Source: Thermothielavioides terrestris NRRL 8126
Taxonomy: Eukaryota; Ascomycota; Sordariomycetes; Sordariales; Chaetomiaceae
Length of the DNA: 64,000 bases
Assembly: GCF_000226115.1 (NCBI RefSeq)
Contig: NC_016459.1
Coordinates: 2,961,501 to 3,025,500 of the forward strand
Direction of reading: 5' to 3'
Shown: in pieces, positions 54,136 through 64,000 of the stretch
How positions within the stretch are numbered: position 1 is the stretch's first letter
How the letters are laid out: each line of letters begins with the position of its first letter
The notes under the pieces: generated by a model
What the model was told of the DNA's origin: nothing
The model's input: only the letters and a program-made list of their open reading frames with translations
The model's database searches: none
Made by a program: the position numbers and the translations under genes

Positions 54136-55506
54136 GGGAGAGAGGCTTCTGTGCGGCTTGACAGAGACATCGCTTTTCCAGCCATTCCAGGTAGCTCATC
54201 AGTTCACGTAAGGAACCTCCATAACCGCAAACGGAAATCATGTCATAAGTGGTAGGATTCAATGGAACAGCACATAGAAAGTACACCACCCACCCCCCTA
54301 ATATCCCTGACTACCAAAACTCCCATGAAACTCCGAGACCTGTACTCCGCCCATGACCAAGATTGCGACTTTGCTGAAGTAAAGACTGGGAAACGTACAA
54401 AAGCCAATTGGATGATATGAAACAGTGTGCCACTGCCAGGGAAATTCAAACGAGCGAAAGGGCCAGATGACTGTGAAGTGAGCGAGCGCAAAACAAAAAA
54501 AGGAATGACTTGGCGGAAAACTGAACTCCATCGCTGAAGGAGTGTAACCAGAACTCGAAGCTGTGGAAAAGGAATGACTGTCTGACATGAAACTGCGCGA
54601 AGCGTGCAAAGATCCTAGGGGTGATAAACGAGCAACTGTTGAAGCAGGGCTGAATCGGTGTCCGTCTGTAGGAGAACTGAGTGCTTGGCAAAAGAGCTGA
54701 GCAAGAGTTGAACGAGTGACTGAGGAAGAGCTGAATGAATGACTGAGCAAGAGTCTAATGAGCGACTGGGAAAGAGCTGAATGAGTGGCCGAGCAGGAGC
54801 GGAATGAGTGACTGGGCAAGAGCCGTATGAGTGGTTGAGGATATGATCGGTGAAAGAGCGAATGGAAAATCCCGTGGGTACGAGCGACTGAAAGATCTCG
54901 AGAGCAAGCGACTGACAGATAACGAAAGCGAACGATGGAAAGATGTCGAATGATGCGGCTGAAGGATGAGCGACGGACGCCGCAGCTGTGGCCGAGGGAG
55001 TGACTGAAAGACACCGAAAGAGCGTCAAGAATCGGAGAGATATCGAACGAGTGGCCCTAGGAATGGAATGGCTCAAAGATTTTGGAAGGGACAAGAAGTC
55101 CAAGGTGCCGATGGAACGAGGGCCGACGAAGCATGGAGGAATTCCCGAGAATGACGCTGAAGAATGGGAGACAGAGATGCCTATGACCGGACGCCGTAGA
55201 CCCAGCCGCCGACCTAAATGATGCGTTGCCGATGCCGTGTGTGCCCATGAGAAAAAGCCCGGATGACCGTCCCAGTGCCTGTTAACGCCGAGTATCTCAA
55301 CCGTAGAGGCATGATAGCGAGCGTGGGGTGAAAGCGAGCGTAAGACAAAGCGAGCGTAGAATGAACGAGTGGCTCCGAGCGAGTGTCGTATGTTTCAGGC
55401 AAGTAAACCAACCCTGCCGTTCACGCGGCAGGTCCGAAAAGCAGCAGCAACCCAAGAACGAACGGAAGAAGAAACGGAACGTGGCGCTTGGACTCCCCGT
55501 TCGCCA
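54136..55506. other. Intergenic region with degenerate repeats
   Basis: No gene was recognised. From about 54600 to 55400 the sequence is rich in GAGCGA/GAGTGA-type words, with a clear 23-bp array at 54714-54840 and more eroded copies around it. The long minus-strand Ser/His-rich open frames are the translation of this repeat. Confidence 0.5.
54714..54840. repeat. 23-bp minisatellite, 5.5 units
   Basis: Units begin at 54714, 54737, 54760, 54783 and 54806 with a partial unit from 54829; consensus GAGTGACTGAGCAAGAGC followed by TGAAT. Divergence is about 10-25 percent between units. Confidence 0.85.
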
Positions 55507-55983
55507 CTACGCCCAGTTTCCCAGCTCGGCGAGGTCGCGGGTAGCCAAACCCGTCTGCTGCATCTTCAAGAGCACCGGGGCGGAGGCGCCGGGGCAGCCG
55601 ACGCCCTGGGTGGTCAGGTTGAAGTTCTGCAAGACCTGGATCATGGCGGTGGCGCGGAGCTTCTGGGTCTCGACCGACATGTCGGACGCGTCGTTGAACT
55701 TCTCGAGCGAGATGGGGACAGGGATGCTGAAGATGAAGCCGTCGCGGAGGGCCTTGCTGAGCTTGGAGAGGAACTCCGGGCTGTGCGGGGCGGGCGGGCA
55801 GAAGCACGGGATCGGCTTGTTGTTGGCGCCCGTGCAGGAGCCCACCTGGACCTTGTCCCGGCCCTGGCCGGCTGTCACGCCGAACGACTGGGGAACGACA
55901 GCCGGATTGACGGCGTTCTGGCGGGGCGCCACGGCCGCAGAAGCGGTGGCTGCAAGGAGGGCGAGGAGAGAGAGGGGATGCAT
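55507..55983 (-). CDS. Small secreted protein, fungal family of unknown function
   Basis: Single exon, 158 aa. Residues 1-17 (MHPLSLLALLAATASAA) form a signal peptide, followed by APRQ, a possible processing site. The mature part has four cysteines: GSCTGANNKPIPCFCPP near the N-terminus and GVGCPGASAPVLLKMQQTG near the C-terminus, which fits a repeatedly seen but uncharacterised family of small secreted proteins in filamentous ascomycetes. The ATG at 55983 was chosen for the signal peptide; the frame stays open far upstream but that part is low quality. Role unknown; not obviously a known effector. Confidence 0.8.
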   Translation of the reverse strand: MHPLSLLALLAATASAAVAPRQNAVNPAVVPQSFGVTAGQGRDKVQVGSCTGANNKPIPCFCPPAPHSPEFLSKLSKALRDGFIFSIPVPISLEKFNDASDMSVETQKLRATAMIQVLQNFNLTTQGVGCPGASAPVLLKMQQTGLATRDLAELGNWA

Positions 55984-57131
55984 GTTGTACGAGGTATTAT
56001 TGATAGTAAATAGAGAGCAGTAACTGGGACCGGCCCTCTGAGAATAGGAAGCAAGAAAAGGAAGGAAACGAGAAGAGAAATCGCCTATGGTCGAGATGGC
56101 CACGAGATGGGATGAGATGAGATGAGTGATGATGAGCCGGATGCTGGAGTAGATCCTCGCCGGGATTGGCAAGTATAAGTAGGCATTGTAATTGTCAAGC
56201 TGCAGACTCCTAGGACCCTTCATCGCGGCTGGCCGACGGTCGCGGCTGGTGATGTCGTGCACATGGCCATGGCGAGAAACGAAACACAAAACACAGACCC
56301 GCGAGGCCATGGCTCCATGGGGTCGGTAGCCGACTTGGTGTACCTTAGATGGGGTTTCAGGGTGTGTAAGTGGGTGCCAATGGTCGTGTGGGTGCATTTT
56401 AGCCGCCGCAACGGTGCGCGCAACGGCTGCAGTGGCACCGCAACTGCCGAACATTGGAGCGTCCGCGAAACGACCCGACAGAGTGTGGCCCCCTGCAGCG
56501 GCCGTGGCAGCCCTGCGACACGCCGGACAAAGAACGTGGCTCCGTGCGGGTCGCTCTTGCCGCGGCCATAATGGCGGCCCCTTGGGGGGCCTGGCACGGA
56601 TCATCTTCCATAGGCCCCCCGACCTTCGTGCTGCGGAGGCCGGAGCGGGGCGGCCGGGGCCTGGCCCGGCACCGAGACAGGACCCACCTCGGGCCCGTGC
56701 CATTGCTGGCCGGTCTCTGCAGACTGTTGGAAGGTACGGCGGGCTACAGTGGAGAATGGGAATGTAAGGCCGCCGTTGGCTGGTTCGGGCAGCCAAGCAG
56801 CAATCCACCAACACACCGGGAGTCAATCAATTCAAGCCTTTCAGCCACTATTCTTCAAGACAGGCTCGCGTGCAATTTTTTTACACCGAGTGCCCAGAGT
56901 CCGCGCCGCATGTTCAGAACTGCTCTGGGACCGAGCGACAGCTGCTCAACGTCGGTTTGGAAACAGGGCATTGCAACCCCCAACTCAAAACTGTCGGCAA
57001 TTTCTTGGCGACACAGAGATCGCGGAGCGCGCATCACCACCGGCCCGTCATTCTGAGGAAGTCCGACAACACGAGGATCTTGCAATTCGACATACCTCAG
57101 GGCAAATCTCGACCCACCCATCAATCGCAGT
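55984..57131. other. Intergenic region upstream of the secreted protein and tRNA genes
   Basis: Contains a GATGA-type simple stretch (56108-56135) and several GC-rich blocks. No gene was recognised. Confidence 0.45.
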
Positions 57132-57205
57132 GGTCCGATGGTGTAGTTGGTTATCACGTCAGTCTAACACACTGAAGGTCTCCAGTTCGAACCTGGATCG
57201 GATCA
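57132..57205 (+). tRNA. tRNA-Val (anticodon AAC)
   Basis: Full cloverleaf: acceptor GGTCCGA pairs with TCGGATC, anticodon stem TCAGT/ACTGA with loop CTAACAC (anticodon AAC), T-loop GTTCGAA. No intron. A TTTT tract follows about 8-14 bp downstream. Confidence 0.95.
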
Positions 57206-57288
57206 GCGTTTCCTTTTGCACTTTTTGCTAACTCCGCGTCCTGGACTCCGCTTCATGAACTCCACAGTATCCTCGCTTCGGCCGTCAA

Positions 57289-57370
57289 GGCGCGATGGCT
57301 GAGTGGTCTAAAGCGTGAGACTCGAAATCTCATCTCTTCGGAGGCGTCGGTTCGAATCCGGCTCGCGTCG
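57289..57370 (+). tRNA. tRNA-Ser (anticodon CGA)
   Basis: Acceptor GGCGCGA pairs with TCGCGTC; anticodon stem TGAGA/TCTCA with loop CTCGAAA (anticodon CGA); long variable arm typical of serine tRNAs; T-loop GTTCGAA. Followed at once by ATTTTTT, a pol III terminator. No intron. Confidence 0.95.
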
Positions 57371-57586
57371 ATTTTTTCCGGTGTCGCGGACCGGACATCC
57401 CGTCCAAATAACTACGATGAGTCGTCATCTTTTTTCTCCCAGTCAGACACTGGGAATAGGTCTGCTGATTTTTGCTGTATAGGTTCGTCCAGTTCATCAA
57501 GGGCCCCAGATTTCCACTCCCGCTGCTCCGCTTCTTCTCCATACAGCTGTGTACCTTGTCTCTAGAGCCAAGTCGGGTCTGTGCTG

Positions 57587-59884
57587 TTACAGAATCATTT
57601 TGAACCGTGGGTCCCGATCATCTCCGCTTCCTTCGTACTCGGCATACTTGCCGCTCTCTTTGTCTTTGTTGATCTTGAAGCACCACAGGACGTTTGCGAG
57701 TATTCTAAATCGCTGGTTAGCCGGTTCTGCACTTTCATCTCTTGTAAAAACCGTCTCCTTCCGAAGACTCGGGCGGCAAGACGTACGCAAACCAGGCATA
57801 GACCAACAACCACAGAATAATCGTATGCCCCTTGTGATACAGAGGCCCGTCGCTGTTGGGGTACACGAACGCTAGAGCGAGGCACGCAGCCGCAGTCAGC
57901 CTCTCTGATCCGGTATTTACGCGCAGTTATCACCTCAGTTGATTTATTTCAAAGACAGGGAGGGAAAAAGGCTAGAAAAGAGACAGAGAACGAGAAAAAC
58001 GCACTCGCCACGAAGCCGCCGCAGTTCGCGATGGCCAGCTGCAGCGCCGACGTGGTCGCGCGCTTGTAGTGGCCCGCCGAGTTGTTCGAGTTCCACACCA
58101 GCACGCACGGCACGCTGGCGTACATGCCCGTGGCCATGAGGCAGGTCATGCCGAAGCGGACCGTGGCCGACGCCACGTTGGCGATGGCCGCGTACCCGGC
58201 GATGGCGAGCGGCAGCGTGCACAGCATCACCACGCCGCGCAGGTTGAGCCGGTCCGAGAGGAAGGCTATGAAAACTGTTTGATGGGGGTCACAGCGTGAA
58301 TTAGTTGGGGAGTGATGGCAACAATACCTAAGGAGCGGGAACCGGGAGGACTTGAGGAGGGGTTGGGACATACCGGTGATGGGCGTGGCTACGGCGTAGG
58401 GGATGACGGACCAGAGTTGGGTTTCGTTGGCGTTGGATGTGATTTTGAGGTCGTTGATGATTGTCGGGAGCTGCCGGGCGTCGACCGTGTCAGCATCATT
58501 GTTGGGATCAGCGCAGCCAGAGACGACTTACAAACAAGCCGAAGCTATACAAGCCGGAAAGAATGCCAAAGTAGGCCGTGGCTGAGAGCCAGACCTGGAG
58601 ATTGAACACACCGCGGCGTACCTCAGACCATTTGAACTTCTCCTCACGCTCAAGCACGGGGCTGCCAGAGTAAGTCCGAGCTACCTCTTCGTGGGGATGG
58701 AGCAGCACCTACTTGAATCTTTCCGAGCTCGTCGATCGGGCTCCGCCTTGGAGACGCAGCACCGCGAAGTCCCTCTCTTCTTGGGTCAGGTATGATGCAG
58801 TCGCGATGCTGGTAGGGAGCAGCAAATAGGCCAGCGCTGCCGCAACCACCGTCTTCACCAAGTTAATAGCTCATCATCTCTCCGCTGCGTCTGCAAAGTC
58901 CGAAAATACAACTCACAATCAAGCCCTCAATGATGAAAATCCACCTCCACCCCTCCAGCCCTCCACGCGGCCCAATGGCCGACAGCCCGCGCGCCAGCAG
59001 ACCTGCCACAGACCACACGCATCGTCATCAGCACACCCGGCATGCCAAGGATATATCATATAAAGAACAATTCAAAGAAAGAGAGGGAGAAGAGACTGAG
59101 GGAGAAGAAGAAGAACAAAAAAAACGCACCACCAAACGCCCCCGACAGCGACGCAGCGGTGTAGAACATGCCGATGCGCACGGCCATCTCGCGGCGCGTG
59201 TACAGGCCCGACAGGTACAGCACGATGCCGGGCAGCAGGCCGCCCTCGGCGAGGCCGAGCAGGGCGCGCACGGCGAAGAAGCTGGCGAAGGCGCGCACGA
59301 ATCCCAGGCAGGTGGTCACGAGGCCCCAGACGGCGGTCAGCAGCGGCAGCCAGAGGGTCGGCGAGAGGCGTTTGAGGACTAGGTTTGAGGGAAGCTCGCT
59401 TTTGTCTCGGTTTAGGTTGGTTATTTATCTTGCTCCTCTGATACATAGGTACGTGTCGTAGGGTGTGGGAGCACGGGGTGGAAAAGGGGGTGGGGGGGTC
59501 TGTACCTGGCAATGTAAGTCGCGTAGAACACGGCCAGGCCCTGGTTGTACTGCAGGTTGGAGATGCCCAGGTCTTCTTCGAGGCCGATGATCTTGGCGTT
59601 GCCGACGTTGGTGCGGTCGAGGAAGGAGCAGAGGAAGAGGAGCGAGAGGATGGGCAGGATCCTGGTGGTGTAAGAAAGCCATCGAGGAGCCTTGTCAGAC
59701 AGACACTGTCTACACAACGGTTACTTGGATAGAAAACACACCTCGTGTCTGTCTTGAACAGAATGCGCCGCGTTAAACGGGCCTCGTCCTCGCGAGAGAG
59801 GGTGTGCGTGATGGCATCGCGGGTGGATGCGTGGTCGCTTTCGACCTTGACCTCGTCGGCGCCAACAACGCGATCCGACGACAT
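57587..59884 (-). CDS. MFS transporter, Dal5-like anion:cation symporter family
   Basis: Plasma-membrane transporter of the allantoate/vitamin/organic anion group. Ten exons on the minus strand: 59884-59742, 59661-59506, 59398-59130, 59002-58917, 58852-58713, 58661-58532, 58470-58374, 58274-58005, 57871-57787 and 57704-57587; all nine introns are GT-AG and the frame closes at 497 aa. The family blocks are LCSFLDRTNVGNAKIIGL (first helix), FFAVRALLGLAEGGLLPGI, the loop GLYTRREMAVRIGMFY, EKFKWSEVRRGVFNLQVW, MYASVPCVLVWNSNNSAGHY and the tail GSGDDRDPRFKMIL. The last intron uses the acceptor after CGATTTAG; an earlier CAG breaks the frame. Substrate cannot be told; the family includes allantoate, nicotinate and pantothenate carriers. 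Confidence 0.88.
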
Positions 59885-60983
59885 GGTTCCGTTTCCGTTT
59901 TTGATCCCGAGTCAGGTTATACACTATTACTCCGTAGATGTCTCGTTGACTGGGTGGATGCAGGTCACCGGTGAGTCTCCTTGCCATACAGCAGCCACCA
60001 TTTGGCAATTGTTAATTTTGACGAGCGTGATGGTGCTTGAAAGAGGGGGCGATTACGACGCGTGCAGCTGCCCCTCATTGTTTGGACAGGTTCGACGCAT
60101 AGCCAGATCCTAATGCTACTCTGTTGTCTCACCGCGTGGCCGATCATTTGCACGTACGCCGTGAGACCTGCAATTGGGCAACGTGACCTAGATAGATCCG
60201 CACCAACCGCCCAGAAGTTAGAACCGGGCGCGTTGGTGCGGATTGCAGTGGGTGTGGACAGGAATATGTACCTTATATACAATTTGTACATACACTGCTC
60301 CGTGATGGTGGACTCTACCGTACCTTGGGGATCGCGGACGCGAAACTGGATGAAAATTGAAACCTTGAAGCACAAAAACAACAACCGGTCTACCAGCCGC
60401 TGCAGGCGAAGACCTCGCCGGGCCGCAATGCATTCCGCCCGTGGCGCTTATTTCCGGCGGAGATAGGTCCTCGTCGGGCCGCCGCCCTCCACTATCTGAC
60501 CTGATGTTGGCGCTCGGATGCGCCCTTGCATGCTTGGAACCCGCTGCGCAACGCCCCAAAGCTTGGTTCCTGTCCTTTAGCGCGGCGCAAGCTGCAACTT
60601 TCCTGGAAAGTTGTCGCACTTCGTCGGGAATAACAACCTACATACCTTGGTCTCAGTTTAGCAGCACCGAAGCTCACAACCCAGTCCACGTCAGGTATCT
60701 CGGAAAAGCCGAGACGCGGCCCCCCCTGACGCGCGATTCGGGGAATCTTGATCCCGGCAGCCAGTTCTGGTCGCCGGCGGGTCGGCCCCCCTCTGTCCCC
60801 TCTGTGACGTCGCCTTAGCGCTTATCCGGTTGGCAGAACAGGGACCGCGGCTGCGGCTGGGTCCCGATGGCGTGGTTCGCGGATCGTGCCTGGGGCGAAG
60901 GAAACAAATGCAAGATAATTTCCTTCCGAGGCTGTCGATCTGTGAGATCTGTTGTTGAAGGTGTTGGAACAAACTGAACCAAA
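59885..60983. other. Divergent intergenic region MFS/SCOT2
   Basis: Upstream region of both the transporter and the second CoA-transferase gene. No gene was recognised. Confidence 0.5.
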
Positions 60984-63111
60984 ATGGCTGGCGTAGCGCG
61001 CACGGCAAGGCAAGCAGCGCCGATGCTGGCGCGCCAGGCGTGTGCTCGGTCTTCGGCTGTTGCAACGAGCGGGGCTGCGGCGGCGCGGACGTCGAGGGCG
61101 GCGTCAGGATTCAGGTTACACCTCGCTGGAAGGCAGCATTCTTTTTTCTCACAGTCGGCGACCCGGCGGTCGGTAGCCGCACCTGCGGTTGATCGGGGCG
61201 GTTCGAAGCTGTGGGAGAGCGCTGACGAGGCGGTCGCCGACATCAAGAGCGGCTCGGTGCTTCTGAGTTCGGGCTTCGGTCTGTGTGGCGTCGCATGTGA
61301 GTTCGGGACGAACACCCTCCCGTGCCGCTTCACCGAACCATATGGCTGACCCCAAGCGAAGCCACGCTGATCGGGGCCCTCCGACGACGAGGCCCGGAGT
61401 CTCTCCACTCACTCACGGCCGTGTCCAACAATGCCGGCGTCGAAGGGAAGGGCGGGCTGGCTCTCCTGACGGAGAACGGCCAGGTCGACCGCATGATCAT
61501 GTCGTATCTGGGCTCGAACAAGACGCTGGAGCGCCAGTATCTCACCGGCAAAATCGCCGTCGAGCTGTGCCCGCAGGGGACGCTGGCCGAGAGGATACGT
61601 GCGGCGGGGAGCGGCATCCCCGCGTTCTTCACCCCCACAGGCGGCCGTAAGTTGCGCCTTCTCAGTGCCGGGGTCTCTCTGTGCTGGAATTCACGTCGAA
61701 TCCGTCAGGACTGACTGTGCGGTAGACACGCTCGTGCAAGAAGGCGCGATTCCCGCCCGCTTCGATTCTGACGGCAATGTGGTCGAGTACGGGAAGCCGC
61801 GAGAGACGAGGATATTCAACGGCCGGACGTATCTGATGGAGACGGCGCTGCATGGCGACGTGGCCATTCTCCGGGCGTGGAAGGTGGACAAGGCAGGCAA
61901 TTGCGTGTTCAGGTCAGCCTATGTCGCGCAGCCCCCAGACAGAATTTTGTTCACGGAGGAATCGCTAACATCTCCCAGGTACACCACCAAGTCGTTCGCG
62001 CCCCTGATGGCGAAAGCCGCTAAGCTGGCCATCGTCGAAGCCGAGAACATTGTGGAGGTTGGTGAGATCGACCCCAATGACGTCGACCTTCCTGGAATCT
62101 TCATCGACCGCATCGTGCCGGCAACGGAACCCTCGAAAGTGGAGATCCTCAAGACGCGGTCGGCCGGAGACGGTCAGGGGGCCGCCGGTAGCAAGGGGGA
62201 TGCGCAGCTGCGCCGAGACCGCATCGCACGGCGGGCGGCAAAGGAGCTGAAGCACGGCTTCTACGTCAACCTGGGAGTTGGTAAGGGACAACCCGGGATC
62301 TGCAGCGGCATGGGGAATTATGTGGGAAGGTGGATATGCTGCTAACCGACCGCAGGCATTCCCACTCTCGCTCCGTCCTTCCTGCCTCCCGGAGAGCGGG
62401 TCTGGATCCAGTCCGAGAACGGCATCCTCGGCATGGGCGACTACCCGCTTCCGGACGCTGTTGACCCGTGAGGCTCCCTCCCAGTTCCAACCACCCCCTT
62501 GCCCCCCAAAAAACGCAGAGCCCGTAACCGACGCTGACCTGTCCTGTTGAAACACACAGCGACATCATCAACGCGGGCAAGGAGACGACGACGCTGGTGC
62601 CCGGCGCGGCCACCTTCGACTCGTCCGAGTCCTTCGCCATGATCCGCGGCGGGCACGTCGACGTGTCGATCCTGGGCGCCCTGCAGGTCAGCGCGGCCGG
62701 CGACCTGGCCAACTACATGATCCCGGGCAAGGTGTTCAAGGGCATGGGCGGCGCCATGGACCTCGTGTCGAACCCGGACAGCACCAAGATCGTCGTCGCC
62801 ACCGAGCACGTCGCCAAGGACGGCTCGTCCAAGATCGTCCAGACCTGCAGCCTGCCGCTGACCGGCGCCCGCGTCGTGAGCACCATCATCACGGACTTGG
62901 TGAGTTGGCTTCGCTGTGTTCGCGTAGGAATTCTGGGAAGAGAGAGGTGAGTGGGTGCTGACCTGGTGCTTTGCAGTGCGTGTTCCAGGTCGATCGCAAG
63001 CGGGGGACCCTCACGCTGACTGAGATTGCGCCGGGCGTGGACGTGGAGGAGGTACGGAGCAAGACGGACGCGACGTTTACTGTGGCGGACGATCTCAAGG
63101 TCATGGAGTGA
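60984..63111 (+). CDS. OXCT1: Succinyl-CoA:3-ketoacid CoA-transferase paralogue 2, mitochondrial
   Basis: Seven exons: 60984-61296, 61362-61646, 61726-61912, 61979-62280, 62356-62467, 62560-62899 and 62977-63111, giving 557 aa. The N-terminus ([20 protein letters not shown]) is basic and Ala-rich, a mitochondrial presequence, longer than usual. CoA-transferase blocks: [49 protein letters not shown], the catalytic-Glu motif [15 protein letters not shown] (Glu near 383), and [19 protein letters not shown]. Compared with the paralogue at 27-1604 it has more introns, a different linker between the halves and a short loop after TPTGG. Two CoA-transferases may split substrates or conditions, but nothing in the sequence shows which. 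Convergent with the next gene, 181 bp between stops. Confidence 0.93.
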
Positions 63112-63292
63112 GAGAGCTTTTTGTTGGGGTAATACGGAGTTCTTCATGTTCGGGGACTATGATTCTAGCATCTTGCGCAGGGGCAGGCATACACTGCTGG
63201 CAGCAATTATTGACCGTATTTACTTACCGCCTCTCATATCTGCCCTGTAGATCCAAAACGCTTGACTACCTATCCAACCCCCGAACCAAACC

Positions 63293-64000
63293 TCACAACT
63301 TCGACTCCCTCCCCCTTCCCTCCTCCGCCTCCGCCTCCCCCTCCCACCGCGCAAAGCTCCCCCCGATGGCCTCCGCAATCGCGTCCACGCTCCTCAACAA
63401 CCACTCGCTCCCCTCATCGCTCGCCAGCCTCTCCACCGCCTCCGCCTCCCCCGGCAGCCCCGCAAACTCGGCCCGATGCAAGCCCTGCTCGACCCCCTTC
63501 CGCAGCCCAAAGACGTGCGACAGCACCTGCGGCCCGACGCCCGTCTGCGCGCGCAAGCACGCGATCGCCACCACGCTGGTCAGGTTCCTGCCGAGCCTAG
63601 CCAGGCCCGCCGGCCCCCCTTCTCCGTCCGCTGCCTCTGCCTGTTGCCCATCGCTCGTTTCTGCTGCCTCTCCTTCCTCCGCAGCGGGAGGCGGCGGATC
63701 AGACAGCAGCGGGCCGTAGTGGCATTCCAGAATGTGGACCGGCAGGTCCGGGTGGCTGTCGGCGAGCTTGGCCTCGAGCTTGTCGTCGAAGGGCGTGTAG
63801 ACGCTGTGCCACAGGGCGCGGCCGCGCGCGGCCACGGCGGGCAGGTTGGCCGGCGTCAGCTGCCGGGTGGGCGCCGTGGCCAGGTGGCGCGCCCAGGGGT
63901 GGTGCGCGAGCCCGGCCTTGAAGGCGCCCAGGCAGTTGATGGTGCGCGGGATGCCGTTGAAGGAGATGCATTTGAGGCCGATCGCGCGGATGAGCTCGGC
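63293..64000 (-). CDS. Conserved fungal protein, AhpD/carboxymuconolactone decarboxylase-like (5' partial)
   Basis: The frame is open from the stop at 63293-63295 to the window edge, giving the last 235 residues. Visible blocks are LIRAIGLKCISFNGIPRTIN, ARGRALWHSVYTPFDDKLEA, HPDLPVHILECHYGPLL and TSVVAIACLRAQTGVGPQVL. The last two are typical of a protein conserved in filamentous ascomycetes that I associate with the AhpD-like superfamily, but the CxxC pair of AhpD is not present in the visible part. An acidic Glu/Ala-rich insert (AAEEGEAAETSDG) lies after the HYGPLL block. The start codon lies outside the window. Function not established. Confidence 0.65.
   Translation of the reverse strand, partial: AELIRAIGLKCISFNGIPRTINCLGAFKAGLAHHPWARHLATAPTRQLTPANLPAVAARGRALWHSVYTPFDDKLEAKLADSHPDLPVHILECHYGPLLSDPPPPAAEEGEAAETSDGQQAEAADGEGGPAGLARLGRNLTSVVAIACLRAQTGVGPQVLSHVFGLRKGVEQGLHRAEFAGLPGEAEAVERLASDEGSEWLLRSVDAIAEAIGGSFARWEGEAEAEEGRGRESKL

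Noticed and set aside
54298..55103. Ser/His-rich minus-strand frames
   Set aside because: They translate the GAGTGA-rich repeat zone; a 23-bp period shifts frame each unit, so it is not protein-coding selection.

Overview
The window comes from a filamentous ascomycete. Coding DNA is GC-rich, and introns are short (about 50-110 bp) with GTRNGT donors and CTAAC/CTRAC branch sites. The genes include an FKS-type glucan synthase, a DASH-complex Dam1, fungal-only hypothetical proteins and an A+T-rich Copia retrotransposon that looks mutated by repeat-induced point mutation (RIP). This fits Pezizomycotina, most likely Sordariomycetes (Sordariales-like). The species cannot be fixed from the sequence alone. 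All exon structures were worked out by hand from splice signals and reading-frame continuity; none was checked against transcripts.

Layout. 1-14.6 kb is dense housekeeping: the 3' part of a mitochondrial succinyl-CoA:3-ketoacid CoA-transferase (SCOT), a mitochondrial Prx5-type peroxiredoxin, a frame-broken coiled-coil gene, a DUF167 protein, DAM1, a CSR1-like Sec14 lipid-transfer protein, a HINT-type HIT protein, MOG1 and a GCNA-like SprT protease. 14.6-19.4 kb is gene-poor and holds two inverted copies of a 390-bp MITE-like element. 19.4-41 kb carries FKS1, LCB1 (serine palmitoyltransferase), a UapA-like purine permease, a TPR-SET protein, a large fungal protein with a possible DUF8004 domain and a MARVEL-type membrane protein.

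41.4-48.3 kb is a methyltransferase gene cut in two by a 6.0-kb Copia LTR retrotransposon with a 5-bp target duplication; the element is heavily mutated but the two gene arms remain in frame. 48.3-57 kb is lineage-specific: a putatively N-myristoylated protein, two small secreted proteins, a degenerate gene fragment, and tandem repeats of 20 bp and 23 bp. 57-64 kb has tRNA-Val(AAC) and tRNA-Ser(CGA), a Dal5-type MFS transporter with nine introns, a second SCOT gene and the 3' part of a conserved hypothetical gene.

No operon logic is expected in a fungus. Functional links are by pathway: FKS1 (cell wall) and LCB1 (sphingolipid) are adjacent, and two SCOT paralogues for ketone-body/acetoacetate activation lie about 59 kb apart on the same strand. 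The most notable points are the retrotransposon-split methyltransferase, a 15-nt microexon that encodes the catalytic HIT triad beside a GC-AG intron in the same gene, the MITE pair with telomere-like internal sequence, and telobox-like motifs in coding orientation upstream of three genes.
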